Below are positions 7,571 through 15,967 of a stretch of DNA of 21,312 bases, in pieces. The notes beneath the pieces were generated by a model that had not been told where the DNA came from, did no database searches, and saw nothing but the letters and a program-made list of their open reading frames with translations. A program made the translations under genes and the position numbers. The first letter of the stretch is position 1; every line of letters starts with the position of its first letter. Source of the stretch: an uncultured Bacillota bacterium (GTDB taxonomy: Bacteria; Bacillota; JAAYKD01); the NCBI GenBank assembly GCA_937897315.1, contig CALCNS010000362.1, positions 1-21,312 of the forward strand. The letters are read 5' to 3'.

Positions 7571-8422
7571 CTATTTGTTTCGATACCATTCGCAGACGAT
7601 GCAATCTCCGGCTTCCAGAACATATCCCTCGTGTAACAATTCTTCCTCCGTTTGACGCAAAGTAGGTGGAAACATAATAGTCACCTTAGGCACCTTACGT
7701 TGAACGGCAACCCATTTGGCAAATTCCAAAATTTTGTGGGCGTCTCCGCGATACAACCCTATATGCAGAGCGGTCTCCGGCATGAATCTTGCACCCAATA
7801 CGACCAAATTATCGCTCTTCTCGTCGTAAAAAACTTTGCCTTCACGAGCCAACCCGCGATATAAACCGTCATTCATGGGATAAAAGGTTCGATTCATTAC
7901 CATGTGACCTTCCCATGGTGCATTCATCACAGACATTTTCTCTACCGCTTCGTCTTCATTTAACAAGCGGAAATCTTTTGCAAATTCCGGATTCACCGGG
8001 GTTTGTGCATCGACAGCCAAATTAGCACCTCGATAGGTTCCGGTGACAGTGAAGCCATAGCGTAAAGCCAACCCCTTGCTGACCACATTGGTAAAACCGG
8101 TATACATCCCCATGCGTTGAACGCCTTGTGCATCGGCTAGTTCAAAGAACCGATTGTAAAATGCTTTACCAACACCCCGGCCTTGGTATTCGGGATCCAC
8201 CCTTAGTGTTTCCAACCAAGCCCCTCCATCGTATAAAATGGTATATTTACCCACTCCAACAATCTTGCCGTCGATTTCCACAACGCCCAATTCTCCGACC
8301 GGGTCATTGATAAACTCTTCAGAGACTGCTCGCAAATACTTTAATCCCTTAATGGCAGCCGCTTCGACCTCACATGCGCGATCGAGATCTTCCCAAGTAG
8401 CACGACGAACTTTTAACTCCAT
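7571..8422 (-). CDS. GNAT N-acetyltransferase with a second C-terminal domain
   Basis: The frame is open from 8473, but the ATG at 8422 has GAGGAGG 7 bases upstream, so the protein is 283 residues (M-E-L-K-V-R-R-A-T-W-E-D-L-D). Residues 1 to about 145 form a GNAT domain: the start R-R-A-T-W-E-D, strand W-L-E-T-L-R-V-D-P, then the acetyl-CoA pyrophosphate loop E-Y-Q-G-R-G-V-G-K-A-F, and later G-L-A-L-R-Y-G-F. The C-terminal half (about 150-283) is a divergent domain with W-E-G-H-M-V-M-N-R, L-Y-R-G and K-V-P-K-V-T-I-M-F-P, possibly a degenerate second GNAT fold. The substrate is unknown. It is transcribed divergently from urocanate hydratase, so a link to histidine breakdown is possible but unproven. 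No clear terminator was found; the 73 bases to the next promoter are AT-rich. Confidence 0.88.
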   Translation of the reverse strand: MELKVRRATWEDLDRACEVEAAAIKGLKYLRAVSEEFINDPVGELGVVEIDGKIVGVGKYTILYDGGAWLETLRVDPEYQGRGVGKAFYNRFFELADAQGVQRMGMYTGFTNVVSKGLALRYGFTVTGTYRGANLAVDAQTPVNPEFAKDFRLLNEDEAVEKMSVMNAPWEGHMVMNRTFYPMNDGLYRGLAREGKVFYDEKSDNLVVLGARFMPETALHIGLYRGDAHKILEFAKWVAVQRKVPKVTIMFPPTLRQTEEELLHEGYVLEAGDCIVCEWYRNK

Positions 8423-8540
8423 GATGATTCCTCCTCTTTTTAAGGTTGTTTCGTGACAACCTGTTCCTAACAATTCGCTTCCAAGTTAAAAATACCTTGT
8501 TAAAGTGTAACTTTTTATAAGCAGAATCTTTCCTGAATTC

Positions 8541-8569
8541 GATATATCCTTCACAAAAGGAGGAATCAA
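8541..8569 (-). promoter_or_regulatory. Possible promoter for the GNAT gene
   Basis: Minus strand TTGATT (8564-8569), 17-base spacer, TATATC (8541-8546). Both hexamers are imperfect, and an AGGAGG-like run lies opposite. This is the best candidate in the 203-base divergent gap before urocanate hydratase. I could not find a convincing plus-strand promoter there. Confidence 0.3.
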
Positions 8570-8625
8570 GCCTAGTAAACTGGTATATAGATAGGATTAA
8601 AACCATATACAAGGAGGTTTTTACT

Positions 8626-10689
8626 ATGTCCGATGCTCCCTATTTGTTGCGTCTAACCGAAGCAGATGTGCCGCGACAAACGCCTAGTTTTGTCGATGGC
8701 ATTCGTCGTGCTCCGAGAAGGACTGCTCAACTTTCGGCCAGCGATATTCGCTTAGCTTTGAGCAATGCGTTGCGTTACATTCCACCAAGTCATCAAAAAG
8801 AGTTGGCGGAGGAATTTCTTCAAGAATTACTGACCTTTGGCCGAATTTATGGGTATCGTTTTCGACCGGAAGGCAGAATTTATGGCAAGCCTATTGAGGA
8901 ATATGACGGTCGCTGTGTAGAAGGGAAAGCCTTCCAAGTCATGATAGACAACAATTTAGACTTTGCGACAGCATTGTATCCATATGAACTAGTGACATAT
9001 GGTGAAACCGGCCAGGTTTGTCAAAATTGGATGCAATATCGGTTATTGAAAAAATACTTAGCAGAAGTAACTCCGGATACGACGTTGGTTGTCGAGTCCG
9101 GTCACCCCCTTGGCTTATTCCGTTCTCATGCTTTGGCACCGCGGGCAATTTTAACCAACGGATTGACGGTTGGAATCGCCGACAACCTGGAATCCTTTAA
9201 GCGTTTGGCAGCTCTTGGGGTTTCAAACTATGGGCAAATGACAGCCGGAGGTTGGATGTATATTGGACCTCAAGGGATTGTGCATGGAACGTATAATACC
9301 GTGCTGAATGCTTCGAGGCGCATTAACCCCGGTGCAACCGATATGACAGGATTGCTCTTCATTTCCTCTGGATTGGGGGGCATGTCTGGTGCACAAGGTA
9401 AAGCCGGTAAGATTGCCGGTGGAGTCGCCTTAGTGGCGGAAGTGGACGAAAGCCGTGTACAGACCCGTTATGAACAGGGATGGGTCGACCACATTACTCG
9501 TACCCCCCAAGAAGCGTTCCAATTAAGCAACCGCTATCAGGAAAGTAAAGAAGCAACGGCGATTGCGTATTTGGGGAATGTCGTCGATTTGTTGGAATAT
9601 GCGTTGGAAGTGGGCTATCCGGTGGACTTGTTATCGGATCAGACATCATGCCACGAGGCGTATGAAGGCGGCTACTGCCCTGTTGGGATGAGCTTTGCCG
9701 AGAGGACTCGTTTGTTGGCAGAGAATCGTAACGAGTTTTGCCGACGTGTTGATCAGGGATTGCTGAGACATTACCATGCCATCCGTAAGTTGACAGAACG
9801 AGGTACGTACTTCTTTGATTATGGCAATAGCTTTATGAAGGCCATATTCGATGCCGGTGTGCAAGAAATCGCTAAGAATGGCGAAAATACACTAGATGGC
9901 TTTATTTGGCCCTCTTATGTAGAAGATATATTGGGACCGGAGTTGTTCGATTTTGGATATGGACCATTCCGCTGGGTATGTTTGAGCGGAAAAGAAGAAG
10001 ATTTGGCCAAAACCGATGCAGCAGCCATGCAGATCATCGACCCCAATCGTCGTTACCAAGATCGAGACAATTGGGTTTGGATTCGCGATGCCAATAAAAA
10101 CAGACTGGTGGTGGGTACACAAGCACGTATTCTGTATCAGGATGCTTGGGGGCGCACCAATATAGCGTTGCGATTCAACGAAATGGTACGAAACGGAGAG
10201 GTGGGGCCGATTATGATGGGGCGTGACCATCATGATGTTTCGGGAACCGATTCGCCCTTCCGTGAAACTTCCAACATTAAAGATGGTTCCAACTTAACGG
10301 CCGATATGGCGGTGCAATGTTATGCAGGGAACGCGGCTCGCGGAATGTCATTGGTGGCACTACACAACGGCGGCGGTGTGGGCATAGGCAAAGCCATCAA
10401 CGGTGGGTTTGGCATGGTGTTGGACGGCTCAGAACGAGTCGATACCATATTGAGAATGGCGATGCCTTGGGATGTGATGAGTGGAGTAGCAAGAAGAGCG
10501 TGGGCTCGTAACGAGAATGCTCTCACCACAGCGGATGAATGGAATAAGCTATACCATAGCGATGGTCTCAACCGTATTTCTTTACCTTATCCGACAGAAG
10601 AGGGTGTGCTCGAGGCAACTCTAACCAAAAATGCCGAGGGGGTATCCCATCTTCTTCAACAAATTCACTCCATTTATGGGAAGCAATAA
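8626..10689 (+). CDS. hutU: Urocanate hydratase (long form)
   Basis: Urocanase adds water to urocanate to give imidazolone propionate, the second step of histidine degradation, using tightly bound NAD+ as an electrophile. Characteristic stretches are M-T-A-G-G-W-M-Y-I-G-P-Q-G-I-V-H-G-T-Y (205-223), the dinucleotide-binding G-L-G-G-M-S-G-A-Q-G-K-A-G-K-I-A-G-G (249-266), S-D-Q-T-S-C-H-E-A-Y-E-G-G-Y (337-350), G-R-D-H-H-D-V-S-G-T-D-S-P-F-R-E-T, and H-N-G-G-G-V-G-I-G near the end. At 687 residues it is well over the usual ~555: about 75-80 extra residues precede the normal N-terminus, and there are internal additions. The ribosome binding site AAGGAGG lies 8 bases before the ATG. No hutH, hutI or formiminotransferase gene is in the window, so the pathway partners must be elsewhere. 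I see no obvious terminator after it. Confidence 0.95.
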   Translation: MSDAPYLLRLTEADVPRQTPSFVDGIRRAPRRTAQLSASDIRLALSNALRYIPPSHQKELAEEFLQELLTFGRIYGYRFRPEGRIYGKPIEEYDGRCVEGKAFQVMIDNNLDFATALYPYELVTYGETGQVCQNWMQYRLLKKYLAEVTPDTTLVVESGHPLGLFRSHALAPRAILTNGLTVGIADNLESFKRLAALGVSNYGQMTAGGWMYIGPQGIVHGTYNTVLNASRRINPGATDMTGLLFISSGLGGMSGAQGKAGKIAGGVALVAEVDESRVQTRYEQGWVDHITRTPQEAFQLSNRYQESKEATAIAYLGNVVDLLEYALEVGYPVDLLSDQTSCHEAYEGGYCPVGMSFAERTRLLAENRNEFCRRVDQGLLRHYHAIRKLTERGTYFFDYGNSFMKAIFDAGVQEIAKNGENTLDGFIWPSYVEDILGPELFDFGYGPFRWVCLSGKEEDLAKTDAAAMQIIDPNRRYQDRDNWVWIRDANKNRLVVGTQARILYQDAWGRTNIALRFNEMVRNGEVGPIMMGRDHHDVSGTDSPFRETSNIKDGSNLTADMAVQCYAGNAARGMSLVALHNGGGVGIGKAINGGFGMVLDGSERVDTILRMAMPWDVMSGVARRAWARNENALTTADEWNKLYHSDGLNRISLPYPTEEGVLEATLTKNAEGVSHLLQQIHSIYGKQ

Positions 10690-10736
10690 AGTTCGAAAAG
10701 ACACAAAGTTTATCAGATTACAAGAACCTGTTTGTC

Positions 10737-10765
10737 TTGCATCTCTCAAACGCTGGTGATATACT
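10737..10765 (+). promoter_or_regulatory. Sigma-A-type promoter for the aminotransferase
   Basis: -35 TTGCAT (10737-10742), 17-base spacer, -10 TATACT (10760-10765). It lies 54 bases before the aminotransferase start and makes that gene independent of hutU. Confidence 0.8.
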
Positions 10766-10818
10766 GGAGAAAAGATATTTAGTGTATGCGAATATTATAA
10801 ATCAATGGAGGTTGCATT

Positions 10819-11982
10819 ATGATTGATTATTCAAAAGTCGTCACACCGGTGGTGGCATCTGTTAAGCCGTCGGGCATTCGCAAGTATTTTGATATTGCTG
10901 CCAGTATGGACAATGTCATCTCCTTAAGCATTGGCGAACCAGACTTCATCACTCCGCAGCACATCATCCAAGCAGGCATCGATTCTCTGTTAGCAGGGAA
11001 AACCGCTTATACCGCAAACTATGGTCTCATGGAACTGCGCAAGGAAATTGCTCGTTATTTAGATACTCGCTTCCAAGTATCATACGATCCGGCACAGGAA
11101 GTCTTAGTGACCGTTGGCGGCTCTGAAGCCATTGACATGTGCATCCGTGCCTTTGTTGGTCCGGACGATGAAGTGCTGGTACCCGAACCTGCTTTTGTCT
11201 GCTATGCTCCACTTACAACCATTTTAGGTGGGAAGGCTGTGGAAATCCCCACCACAAAAGAAAACAGTTTCAAGGTACAAGCAGAAGACATCAAAGCAGC
11301 CATAACCCCTCGCACCAAATTGCTCATCCTCTCCTACCCCAACAATCCAACCGGGGCTGTTTTAACCAAAGAAGAGCAATTGGCGATTGCCAAAGTTCTG
11401 GAAGGCACCAATGTAGTGGTCATCTCCGATGAGATTTATGCGGAGTTGTCTTATGGCTTCAAACACACTAGTTTCGCCTCACTGCCCGATATGCGCGAAC
11501 GCACTGTATTGGTCAGTGGTTTCTCAAAAGCATTTGCGATGACTGGTTGGCGTCTCGGATACTGTTGTGCACCGGTTGAACTGATGCAATATGTGGGTCG
11601 ATTACACCAGTATGCCCTGATGTGCGCTTCAACTCCTGCGCAATATGCTGGGTTGGAAGCATTGAAGAACGGTATGCCCGATGTTGAGTTTATGCGCGAA
11701 AAATACAATGAGCGCCGTGTTTTGATTTACAATGGATTGAAGAATCTTGGCTTTGATGTATTTGAACCCAAAGGCGCGTTCTATATTTTCCCCAACGTAA
11801 AAAAATACGCCCCAAACGGTGGGGAGTTTGTGGAAGGGTTGCTGCGCAGCGAACGTGTGGCCGTGGTTCCCGGGGACGCGTTTGGCGAGTGCGGAAAAGA
11901 ACATGTGCGCATCTCCTACGCCGCATCACAAGAGAAGATCAAAGAAGCACTGGTGAAAATTGAACGTTTTATCAACAGCTAA
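10819..11982 (+). CDS. Class I/II pyridoxal-phosphate aminotransferase (aspartate/aromatic type)
   Basis: Fold-type I transaminase of 387 residues, likely moving amino groups between an amino acid (aspartate, aromatic or similar) and 2-oxoglutarate in the cytoplasm. Landmarks are S-L-S-I-G-E-P-D-F (36-43), Y-T-A-N-Y-G-L-M-E-L-R (substrate/PLP region, 64-74), S-Y-P-N-N-P-T-G-A (172-180, PLP-binding Asn176), S-D-E-I-Y-A-E-L (203-210, Asp204 to the pyridine nitrogen), S-G-F-S-K-A-F-A-M-T-G-W-R-L-G-Y with the Schiff-base lysine at 237, and the C-terminal R-I-S-Y-A arginine that binds the substrate carboxylate. The closest relatives are the PatA/AspC-like enzymes of Bacillota; exact donor preference cannot be read from sequence. 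Start ATG follows GGAGGT (10807-10812). It is a single-gene unit with its own promoter and terminator. Confidence 0.93.
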   Translation: MIDYSKVVTPVVASVKPSGIRKYFDIAASMDNVISLSIGEPDFITPQHIIQAGIDSLLAGKTAYTANYGLMELRKEIARYLDTRFQVSYDPAQEVLVTVGGSEAIDMCIRAFVGPDDEVLVPEPAFVCYAPLTTILGGKAVEIPTTKENSFKVQAEDIKAAITPRTKLLILSYPNNPTGAVLTKEEQLAIAKVLEGTNVVVISDEIYAELSYGFKHTSFASLPDMRERTVLVSGFSKAFAMTGWRLGYCCAPVELMQYVGRLHQYALMCASTPAQYAGLEALKNGMPDVEFMREKYNERRVLIYNGLKNLGFDVFEPKGAFYIFPNVKKYAPNGGEFVEGLLRSERVAVVPGDAFGECGKEHVRISYAASQEKIKEALVKIERFINS

Positions 11983-11989
11983 ATAAAAC

Positions 11990-12015
11990 AAAGCCCGCTT
12001 AGCCAAGCGGGCTTT
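11990..12015. terminator. Intrinsic terminator, probably bidirectional
   Basis: Perfect 11-base stem AAAGCCCGCTT/AAGCGGGCTTT around the loop AGCC, just after the aminotransferase stop. Plus-strand continuation is ACTATTT. The minus strand continues GTTTTATTT, so it may also end the serine dehydratase operon coming from the right. Confidence 0.88.
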
Positions 12016-12019
12016 ACTA

Positions 12020-12091
12020 TTTACCACTTAGGGGACTGTCCCCTATCTGGCGAATATTTACCACTTAGGGGACTGTCCCCTAAGTGGTAAA
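12020..12091. repeat. REP-like palindromic repeats, one complete and one half copy
   Basis: The complete copy (12057-12091) is a perfect palindrome with two 17-base arms around one central T: the left arm TTTACCACTTAGGGGAC and its reverse complement. A second copy (12020-12045) has the same first 26 bases but loses its right arm after CCCCTA; 11 unrelated bases separate the two. A degenerate right arm, TAGGTGGTAAA (12097-12107, one mismatch), overlaps the last codons and stop of sdaAA. The GGGGACnGTCCCC core resembles palindromic elements found in many Bacillota genomes and associated with IS200-like (RAYT) transposases, from my knowledge of such elements. No transposase is in the window, so these would be passive copies. 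Confidence 0.85.
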
Positions 12092-12095
12092 TGTA

Positions 12096-12968
12096 TTAGG
12101 TGGTAAAGATTTGAGTGGCGAGGCGTTTGCCGGTGGGGGTGGCTGCTATGCCACCGAGGGCAGTTTCACGTAGTTGCATGGGGAGCATCTTCCCGGTTTT
12201 ATACATCGCATCGATGACTTCATCTAAGGGAATAGGGCATTTTTGCCCCGCTAAGGCAAAATCGGCACTGAGCATGGCATTCATGGCTTGTGACGCATTG
12301 CGTTGTGCACAAGGCATCTGTACCAGACCGGCTATGGGGTCGCAGATTAAGCCCATGATATTGACTAAAGCAAACGCAGCGGCATGCATCGCCTGCTCTC
12401 CGTTGCCGCCACTCATCTCCACAGCGGCGGCAGATGCCATGGCTGCAGCAACACCGCATTCAGCTTGGCAACCTCCCTCGGCACCTGAGACAGTGGCATT
12501 GCGAGTGATAACCGCACCAATGCCAGAGGAGACTAAAAGACCACGTAATACGGTTTCTTCCGTTGCTTGTAAATGATCAGCTACTGTCAAGATGACTGCG
12601 GGTACAATACCGCTGGCTCCGGCGGTGGGGGCTGCACAAATGCGTCCCATGGCTGCGTTCGTTTCTGAACAAGAAAATGCTCGTGCCATCATTAGATTTA
12701 ACATCGGTCCGCAGAGCGTTTTACCGCTCTGACTATACTGGTATTGAGTCTGCGCTACTCCTTCAATCAGTGACCCTACGGTGTGTAATGGGTGTTCTAA
12801 GGCATTCTCTGCTGCTTTCTTCATCACAGCAAAGGTTACACGCAGTCGATCGTAGACCACTTCTTGGCTGGTACCTGTCAGCTTCATTTCACTCTCTAAA
12901 ACAATCTGCGACAACGGCACTTCTTTTTTTTGAGCTTCTGCCCAAAGTTCCGCGGTGGTTGTATACAT
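12096..12968 (-). CDS. sdaAA: L-serine dehydratase, iron-sulfur type, alpha subunit
   Basis: With SdaAB this forms the oxygen-sensitive 4Fe-4S L-serine dehydratase that turns serine into pyruvate and ammonia. The 290-residue alpha subunit is of usual length and carries the cluster cysteines in G-A-E-G-G-C-Q-A-E-C-G (Cys167) and G-L-I-C-D-P-I-A-G-L-V-Q-M-P-C (Cys209, Cys220). Other family stretches are A-A-P-T-A-G-A-S-G-I-V-P and N-A-T-V-S-G-A-E. The ATG has AGGAGG 9 bases upstream. It follows sdaAB by 17 bases on the same strand. Its last codons (I-F-T-T-stop) are read from DNA resembling a repeat arm, so its extreme C-terminus may have been reshaped by that element. The downstream terminator at 11990-12015 can work on this strand. 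Confidence 0.97.
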   Translation of the reverse strand: MYTTTAELWAEAQKKEVPLSQIVLESEMKLTGTSQEVVYDRLRVTFAVMKKAAENALEHPLHTVGSLIEGVAQTQYQYSQSGKTLCGPMLNLMMARAFSCSETNAAMGRICAAPTAGASGIVPAVILTVADHLQATEETVLRGLLVSSGIGAVITRNATVSGAEGGCQAECGVAAAMASAAAVEMSGGNGEQAMHAAAFALVNIMGLICDPIAGLVQMPCAQRNASQAMNAMLSADFALAGQKCPIPLDEVIDAMYKTGKMLPMQLRETALGGIAATPTGKRLATQIFTT

Positions 12969-12985
12969 GATCCGCTACCTCCTGC

Positions 12986-13651
12986 TTAATATGTGTTAAT
13001 AATACGCACGCGGTGAATTTGTGGTATACGACATAATATTTCTCCTACTTCATCTGGAATAGGTTCATCTGTCTCAATAATGCAAGATGCAATGCTCCCT
13101 CTATCTTTGCGGCTCAGCTTCATGACACCAATGTTAATTTCGATTGCTGCCAAAACAGATGTAATCTTGCTGATAATTCCGCGAGTGTCTTGCTGAGTAA
13201 TCAGCAAGGTGGGAGAAGTGGCATTGTACTCCGTGGGGAAGCCATCGATTTCGGAAATTAGTATGCGAGCACCACCTAAAGAAGAACCGATCACCACGCT
13301 GGTGCCACCAGCATCCAAATGAAAGACCATCTTCACGGTGTTTTCGTGAGCGTTTTCTAGCTCAATGGGCAAAAATTGATAAGTCAGCTTTGCATCCTCT
13401 GCCATTTCAAAGGAAGAAGCAAGACGCTCATCGTCCTCTCTCATTCCCAACGCGCCGGCAACCAACGCTTTATCGGTTCCATGTCCACGATAGGTTTGCG
13501 CAAAAGATCCGTGCAAATAAAAATCTACATGATGATAGGGTGCAGACACGATTTGGCGTGCAATATAAGCCAATCGTGCAGCACCGGCTGTATGAGAACT
13601 GGAAGGGCCAATCATAATAGGTCCCAAGACATCGAAAATGCTAAGATTCAT
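12986..13651 (-). CDS. sdaAB: L-serine dehydratase, iron-sulfur type, beta subunit with ACT domain
   Basis: 221 residues from ATG 13651, preceded by GAGGTG; an in-frame upstream extension to 13690 has no better site. The N-terminal part has I-F-D-V-L-G-P-I-M-I-G-P-S-S-S-H-T-A-G-A, the signature of the SdaA beta domain, and H-G-S-F-A-Q-T-Y-R-G-H-G-T-D. The C-terminal ~75 residues (L-L-I-T-Q-Q-D-T-R-G-I-I-S-K-I-T onward) are an ACT domain, normally a site for serine-type allosteric control. The protein lies first in the operon with the alpha subunit. A perfect TTGACA occurs upstream on the minus strand but no matching -10 was found, so I call no promoter. Confidence 0.97.
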   Translation of the reverse strand: MNLSIFDVLGPIMIGPSSSHTAGAARLAYIARQIVSAPYHHVDFYLHGSFAQTYRGHGTDKALVAGALGMREDDERLASSFEMAEDAKLTYQFLPIELENAHENTVKMVFHLDAGGTSVVIGSSLGGARILISEIDGFPTEYNATSPTLLITQQDTRGIISKITSVLAAIEINIGVMKLSRKDRGSIASCIIETDEPIPDEVGEILCRIPQIHRVRIINTY

Positions 13652-13683
13652 ACCTTTCACCTCTTGTTTTTGATGTAGATTTC

Positions 13684-13712
13684 TTGTCAAGACTCCTTGC
13701 TTGTGCTATGCT
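13684..13712 (+). promoter_or_regulatory. Sigma-A-type promoter for the class V PLP enzyme
   Basis: -35 TTGTCA (13684-13689), 17-base spacer, -10 TATGCT (13707-13712). The leader to the TTG start is about 25 bases. It lies inside the divergent gap shared with sdaAB. Confidence 0.75.
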
Positions 13713-13744
13713 GATGCCAAAAGATAGAGAGAGGGTGCATCCTA

Positions 13745-14878
13745 TTGAATATCGAAGAAGTACGACGGGAATTTCCGATTTGTCAAGAAAAAATCTACTT
13801 GGATTCTGCGTTATATAATAGCGGGAGTCTAAAAGCCCAGCAAGCCCTACAACAATACTTCGCCGAAGGCTTCAGCGGAGTCTTACGCGACAAAAGCCAG
13901 TGGAATGCCAAGGTCGCCGAAGTCAAACAACGGTTATCGGTTATGTTAGAAGGGATCGATCCCTCCGGTATTGCTATCACCAAAAATACAGTGGAAGGCA
14001 TCAACCTCATCGCTCAAGGGTTTCCTTGGCAGGTCGGCGACCAAGTCATCATTACCGACCAAGAGCACACGTCCAACACATTGCCTTGGTTGGCGCTTAA
14101 AAACCGAGGAGTCGAGGTTTGTGTGCTCGAGGCTGTTGATCATTTTTTACCTATTGAACTCTTTGAAAAAGCCATTCAACCTCGTACACGTATCATTTCG
14201 GTTAGTCATATCCAATCTCCTACCGGTTACAAAACAGATTTAAAAGAATTAGGCCGACTCTGCCAAAAACACGGGGTTTTTCTGGTCACCGATGCCATTC
14301 AAAGCATAGGAGTGAGTCCGATTCTACCCATTTCATGGGGCATTGACGGAATCGCCGCCGGTGCTCACAAGTGGATGTTAGGCATCCCGGGTGTCGGCTT
14401 TTTGTGGCTATCTCCCGCTTTGTTATCCTTAGTCGCTCCTAGCTTTGCCGGTGCTTCCGGAGTCTGCCGTGTGAACAAACAATATTGGACCACCGAGTAC
14501 ATCCACCCGAATGATGCACGCAAGTTCGAGCTCAGCAACCTGAACTTTCCAGGCCTATATGCCATGTCTTCCGGTTTGGAATTGATCGAAGAACTTGGCC
14601 TTCCCTCCATTTACCAACACCTAGAACAGCTAAACACTCGATTGCAACATGGATTATTGGAATGCGGATACCATTTGGCTACTCCTACCGACACGCATTA
14701 CCGAGGAGCCACCACCTCTATCGCGGTAGAACAGCCCGACCATCTTCGTCGCTATCTGGCGGAGCACAACATACAAGTCAGCAAAGTGGATTCGCGGTTT
14801 GTGCGATTCTCTGTAGGTGTGTTTAACCAGAATGAGGATATCGACACCACGTTAGCAGTCCTTAAAAACTATAGATGA
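13745..14878 (+). CDS. Class V PLP-dependent enzyme (desulfurase-like fold, no catalytic cysteine loop)
   Basis: A 377-residue fold-type I protein of the aminotransferase class V family. Seen: T-K-N-T-V-E-G-I-N (79-87), D-Q-E-H-T-S-N-T-L-P-W (105-115), V-T-D-A-I-Q-S-I-G (181-189, Asp183 to the PLP nitrogen), and A-G-A-H-K-W-M-L-G-I-P-G-V-G with the PLP lysine at 209. At the C-terminus, where SufS-type desulfurases carry a histidine-rich loop with the persulfide cysteine, the chain instead runs V-S-K-V-D-S-R-F-V-R-F-S-V-G-V-F-N. It should therefore not be called a cysteine desulfurase; epimerase-, lyase- or aminotransferase-type chemistry is possible. The start is TTG 13745, about 10 bases after GAGGGTG, and no ATG is available nearby. 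It is a single-gene unit. Confidence 0.85.
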   Translation: MNIEEVRREFPICQEKIYLDSALYNSGSLKAQQALQQYFAEGFSGVLRDKSQWNAKVAEVKQRLSVMLEGIDPSGIAITKNTVEGINLIAQGFPWQVGDQVIITDQEHTSNTLPWLALKNRGVEVCVLEAVDHFLPIELFEKAIQPRTRIISVSHIQSPTGYKTDLKELGRLCQKHGVFLVTDAIQSIGVSPILPISWGIDGIAAGAHKWMLGIPGVGFLWLSPALLSLVAPSFAGASGVCRVNKQYWTTEYIHPNDARKFELSNLNFPGLYAMSSGLELIEELGLPSIYQHLEQLNTRLQHGLLECGYHLATPTDTHYRGATTSIAVEQPDHLRRYLAEHNIQVSKVDSRFVRFSVGVFNQNEDIDTTLAVLKNYR

Positions 14879-14890
14879 TTTTCTCATAAG

Positions 14891-14919
14891 AAAGCCCGAA
14901 GCACATCGCTCCGGGCTTT
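14891..14919. terminator. Bidirectional intrinsic terminator
   Basis: Stem AAAGCCCGAAGC (14891-14902) with GCTCCGGGCTTT (14908-14919), one mismatch, loop of five bases. It lies between two convergent genes ending at 14878 and 14923, and the plus strand ends in TTTT. Confidence 0.85.
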
Positions 14920-14922
14920 TAG

Positions 14923-15918
14923 CTATTCTACAAATCGCTTTAAGTAACCATAGCCCTCTTTATCCATCTCTTCATAGGGTATGAATCGTAAGGCCGCACT
15001 GTTCATACAGTAGCGATCCCCTGTGGGTGAATACGGTTCATGATCAAAGACATGTCCTAAATGTGAATTACCACTACGGCTACGGATTTCTACGCGCACC
15101 ATACCTAAACTTAGATCTCTTACAGGCACTACTACTGCGGGATCAATCGGCTTACTAAAACTTGGCCAGCCACATCCACTGTGATATTTGTCCTTCGAAG
15201 AGAATAAGGGCTCCCCGGTCACTCGATCGACATATAAACCCTTTTCGAAGTGCTTATCATATTCGTTGTGAAAAGGGGGTTCTGTATCGGCCAATTGTGT
15301 CACCCCATATTGATGGCGGGTCAACTTGGCCTTGATCTCTTCTTCGGTTGGACGCCTGTATTTGCCAGGGTCAACCAGCATTTCCTTCACCTCTTTAAAC
15401 TCATGCGGGGCAATGTGACAATACCCATAGGGGTTTTTGTCTAGATACTCCTGATGATATTCCTCCGCTTTGTAGAAACGTTCTAATGGTTTGATCTCCA
15501 CAGCAAACTTCTTACTGCGGGCTTTTATTAACGTAGCAATTTGTTCCACAATCTTTTGGTCGCGTTCATTGGTGTAATAGATACCGGTTTGGTATTGCGT
15601 GCCATAATCATTCCCTTGTGCATTCGTTAGGGTTACATCGATGACTCGAAAAAAAACGAACAAAATCGCATCCAAGCTGACTTTTTTGAGGTCATACTCC
15701 ACACGCACGGTCTCTCGATACCCGGTTTTACCTTCACAGACCAAATCATAATCGGGAACAATTTCTGCCTTGCCATTGGCATACCCGCTCACTCCGCGCA
15801 CGACACCGGGAATGCTCTGCATTAATTTCTCTAATCCCCAGAAACAACCTCCCGCCAAATAAATCACTTCTATACCGTCCTGGTGAATATAAGACGGATC
15901 ATAAGGTGTTGACATCAT
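14923..15918 (-). CDS. msrAB: Peptide methionine sulfoxide reductase, MsrA-MsrB fusion
   Basis: The fusion reduces both S- and R-methionine sulfoxide in damaged proteins. MsrA (about residues 15-180) has A-G-G-C-F-W-G with catalytic Cys25 and the later G-Y-C-H-I-A-P. MsrB (about 195-331) has [25 protein letters not shown] and [14 protein letters not shown] with catalytic Cys304. The MsrB part reads R-S-R-S-G-N-S-H where zinc-binding versions have C-x-x-C, so it is the zinc-free type. No signal peptide is seen, so it should act in the cytoplasm. The ATG at 15918 is preferred because AGGTG sits about 6 bases before it; an in-frame GTG at 15927 overlaps that site. The promoter carries a Fur/PerR-like box. 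It follows, on the same strand, the terminated patB-type gene. Confidence 0.96.
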   Translation of the reverse strand: MMSTPYDPSYIHQDGIEVIYLAGGCFWGLEKLMQSIPGVVRGVSGYANGKAEIVPDYDLVCEGKTGYRETVRVEYDLKKVSLDAILFVFFRVIDVTLTNAQGNDYGTQYQTGIYYTNERDQKIVEQIATLIKARSKKFAVEIKPLERFYKAEEYHQEYLDKNPYGYCHIAPHEFKEVKEMLVDPGKYRRPTEEEIKAKLTRHQYGVTQLADTEPPFHNEYDKHFEKGLYVDRVTGEPLFSSKDKYHSGCGWPSFSKPIDPAVVVPVRDLSLGMVRVEIRSRSGNSHLGHVFDHEPYSPTGDRYCMNSAALRFIPYEEMDKEGYGYLKRFVE

Positions 15919-15967
15919 ACGTTTCACCTATCCTTCTTTCACTTTGGTAAGCATTGCTTTCAGGACT

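Noticed and set aside
8370..8612. An 80-codon minus-strand open frame upstream of and overlapping the GNAT gene
   Set aside because: No recognisable protein features, and it overlaps the ribosome binding site and start of the GNAT gene in another frame.
12020..12091. Repeats considered as a CRISPR array
   Set aside because: Only one full and one partial copy, an 11-base gap between them, and perfect palindromy; no cas genes in the window.
13745..14878. Cysteine desulfurase (SufS/CsdA) annotation
   Set aside because: The C-terminal cysteine loop required for persulfide formation is missing.
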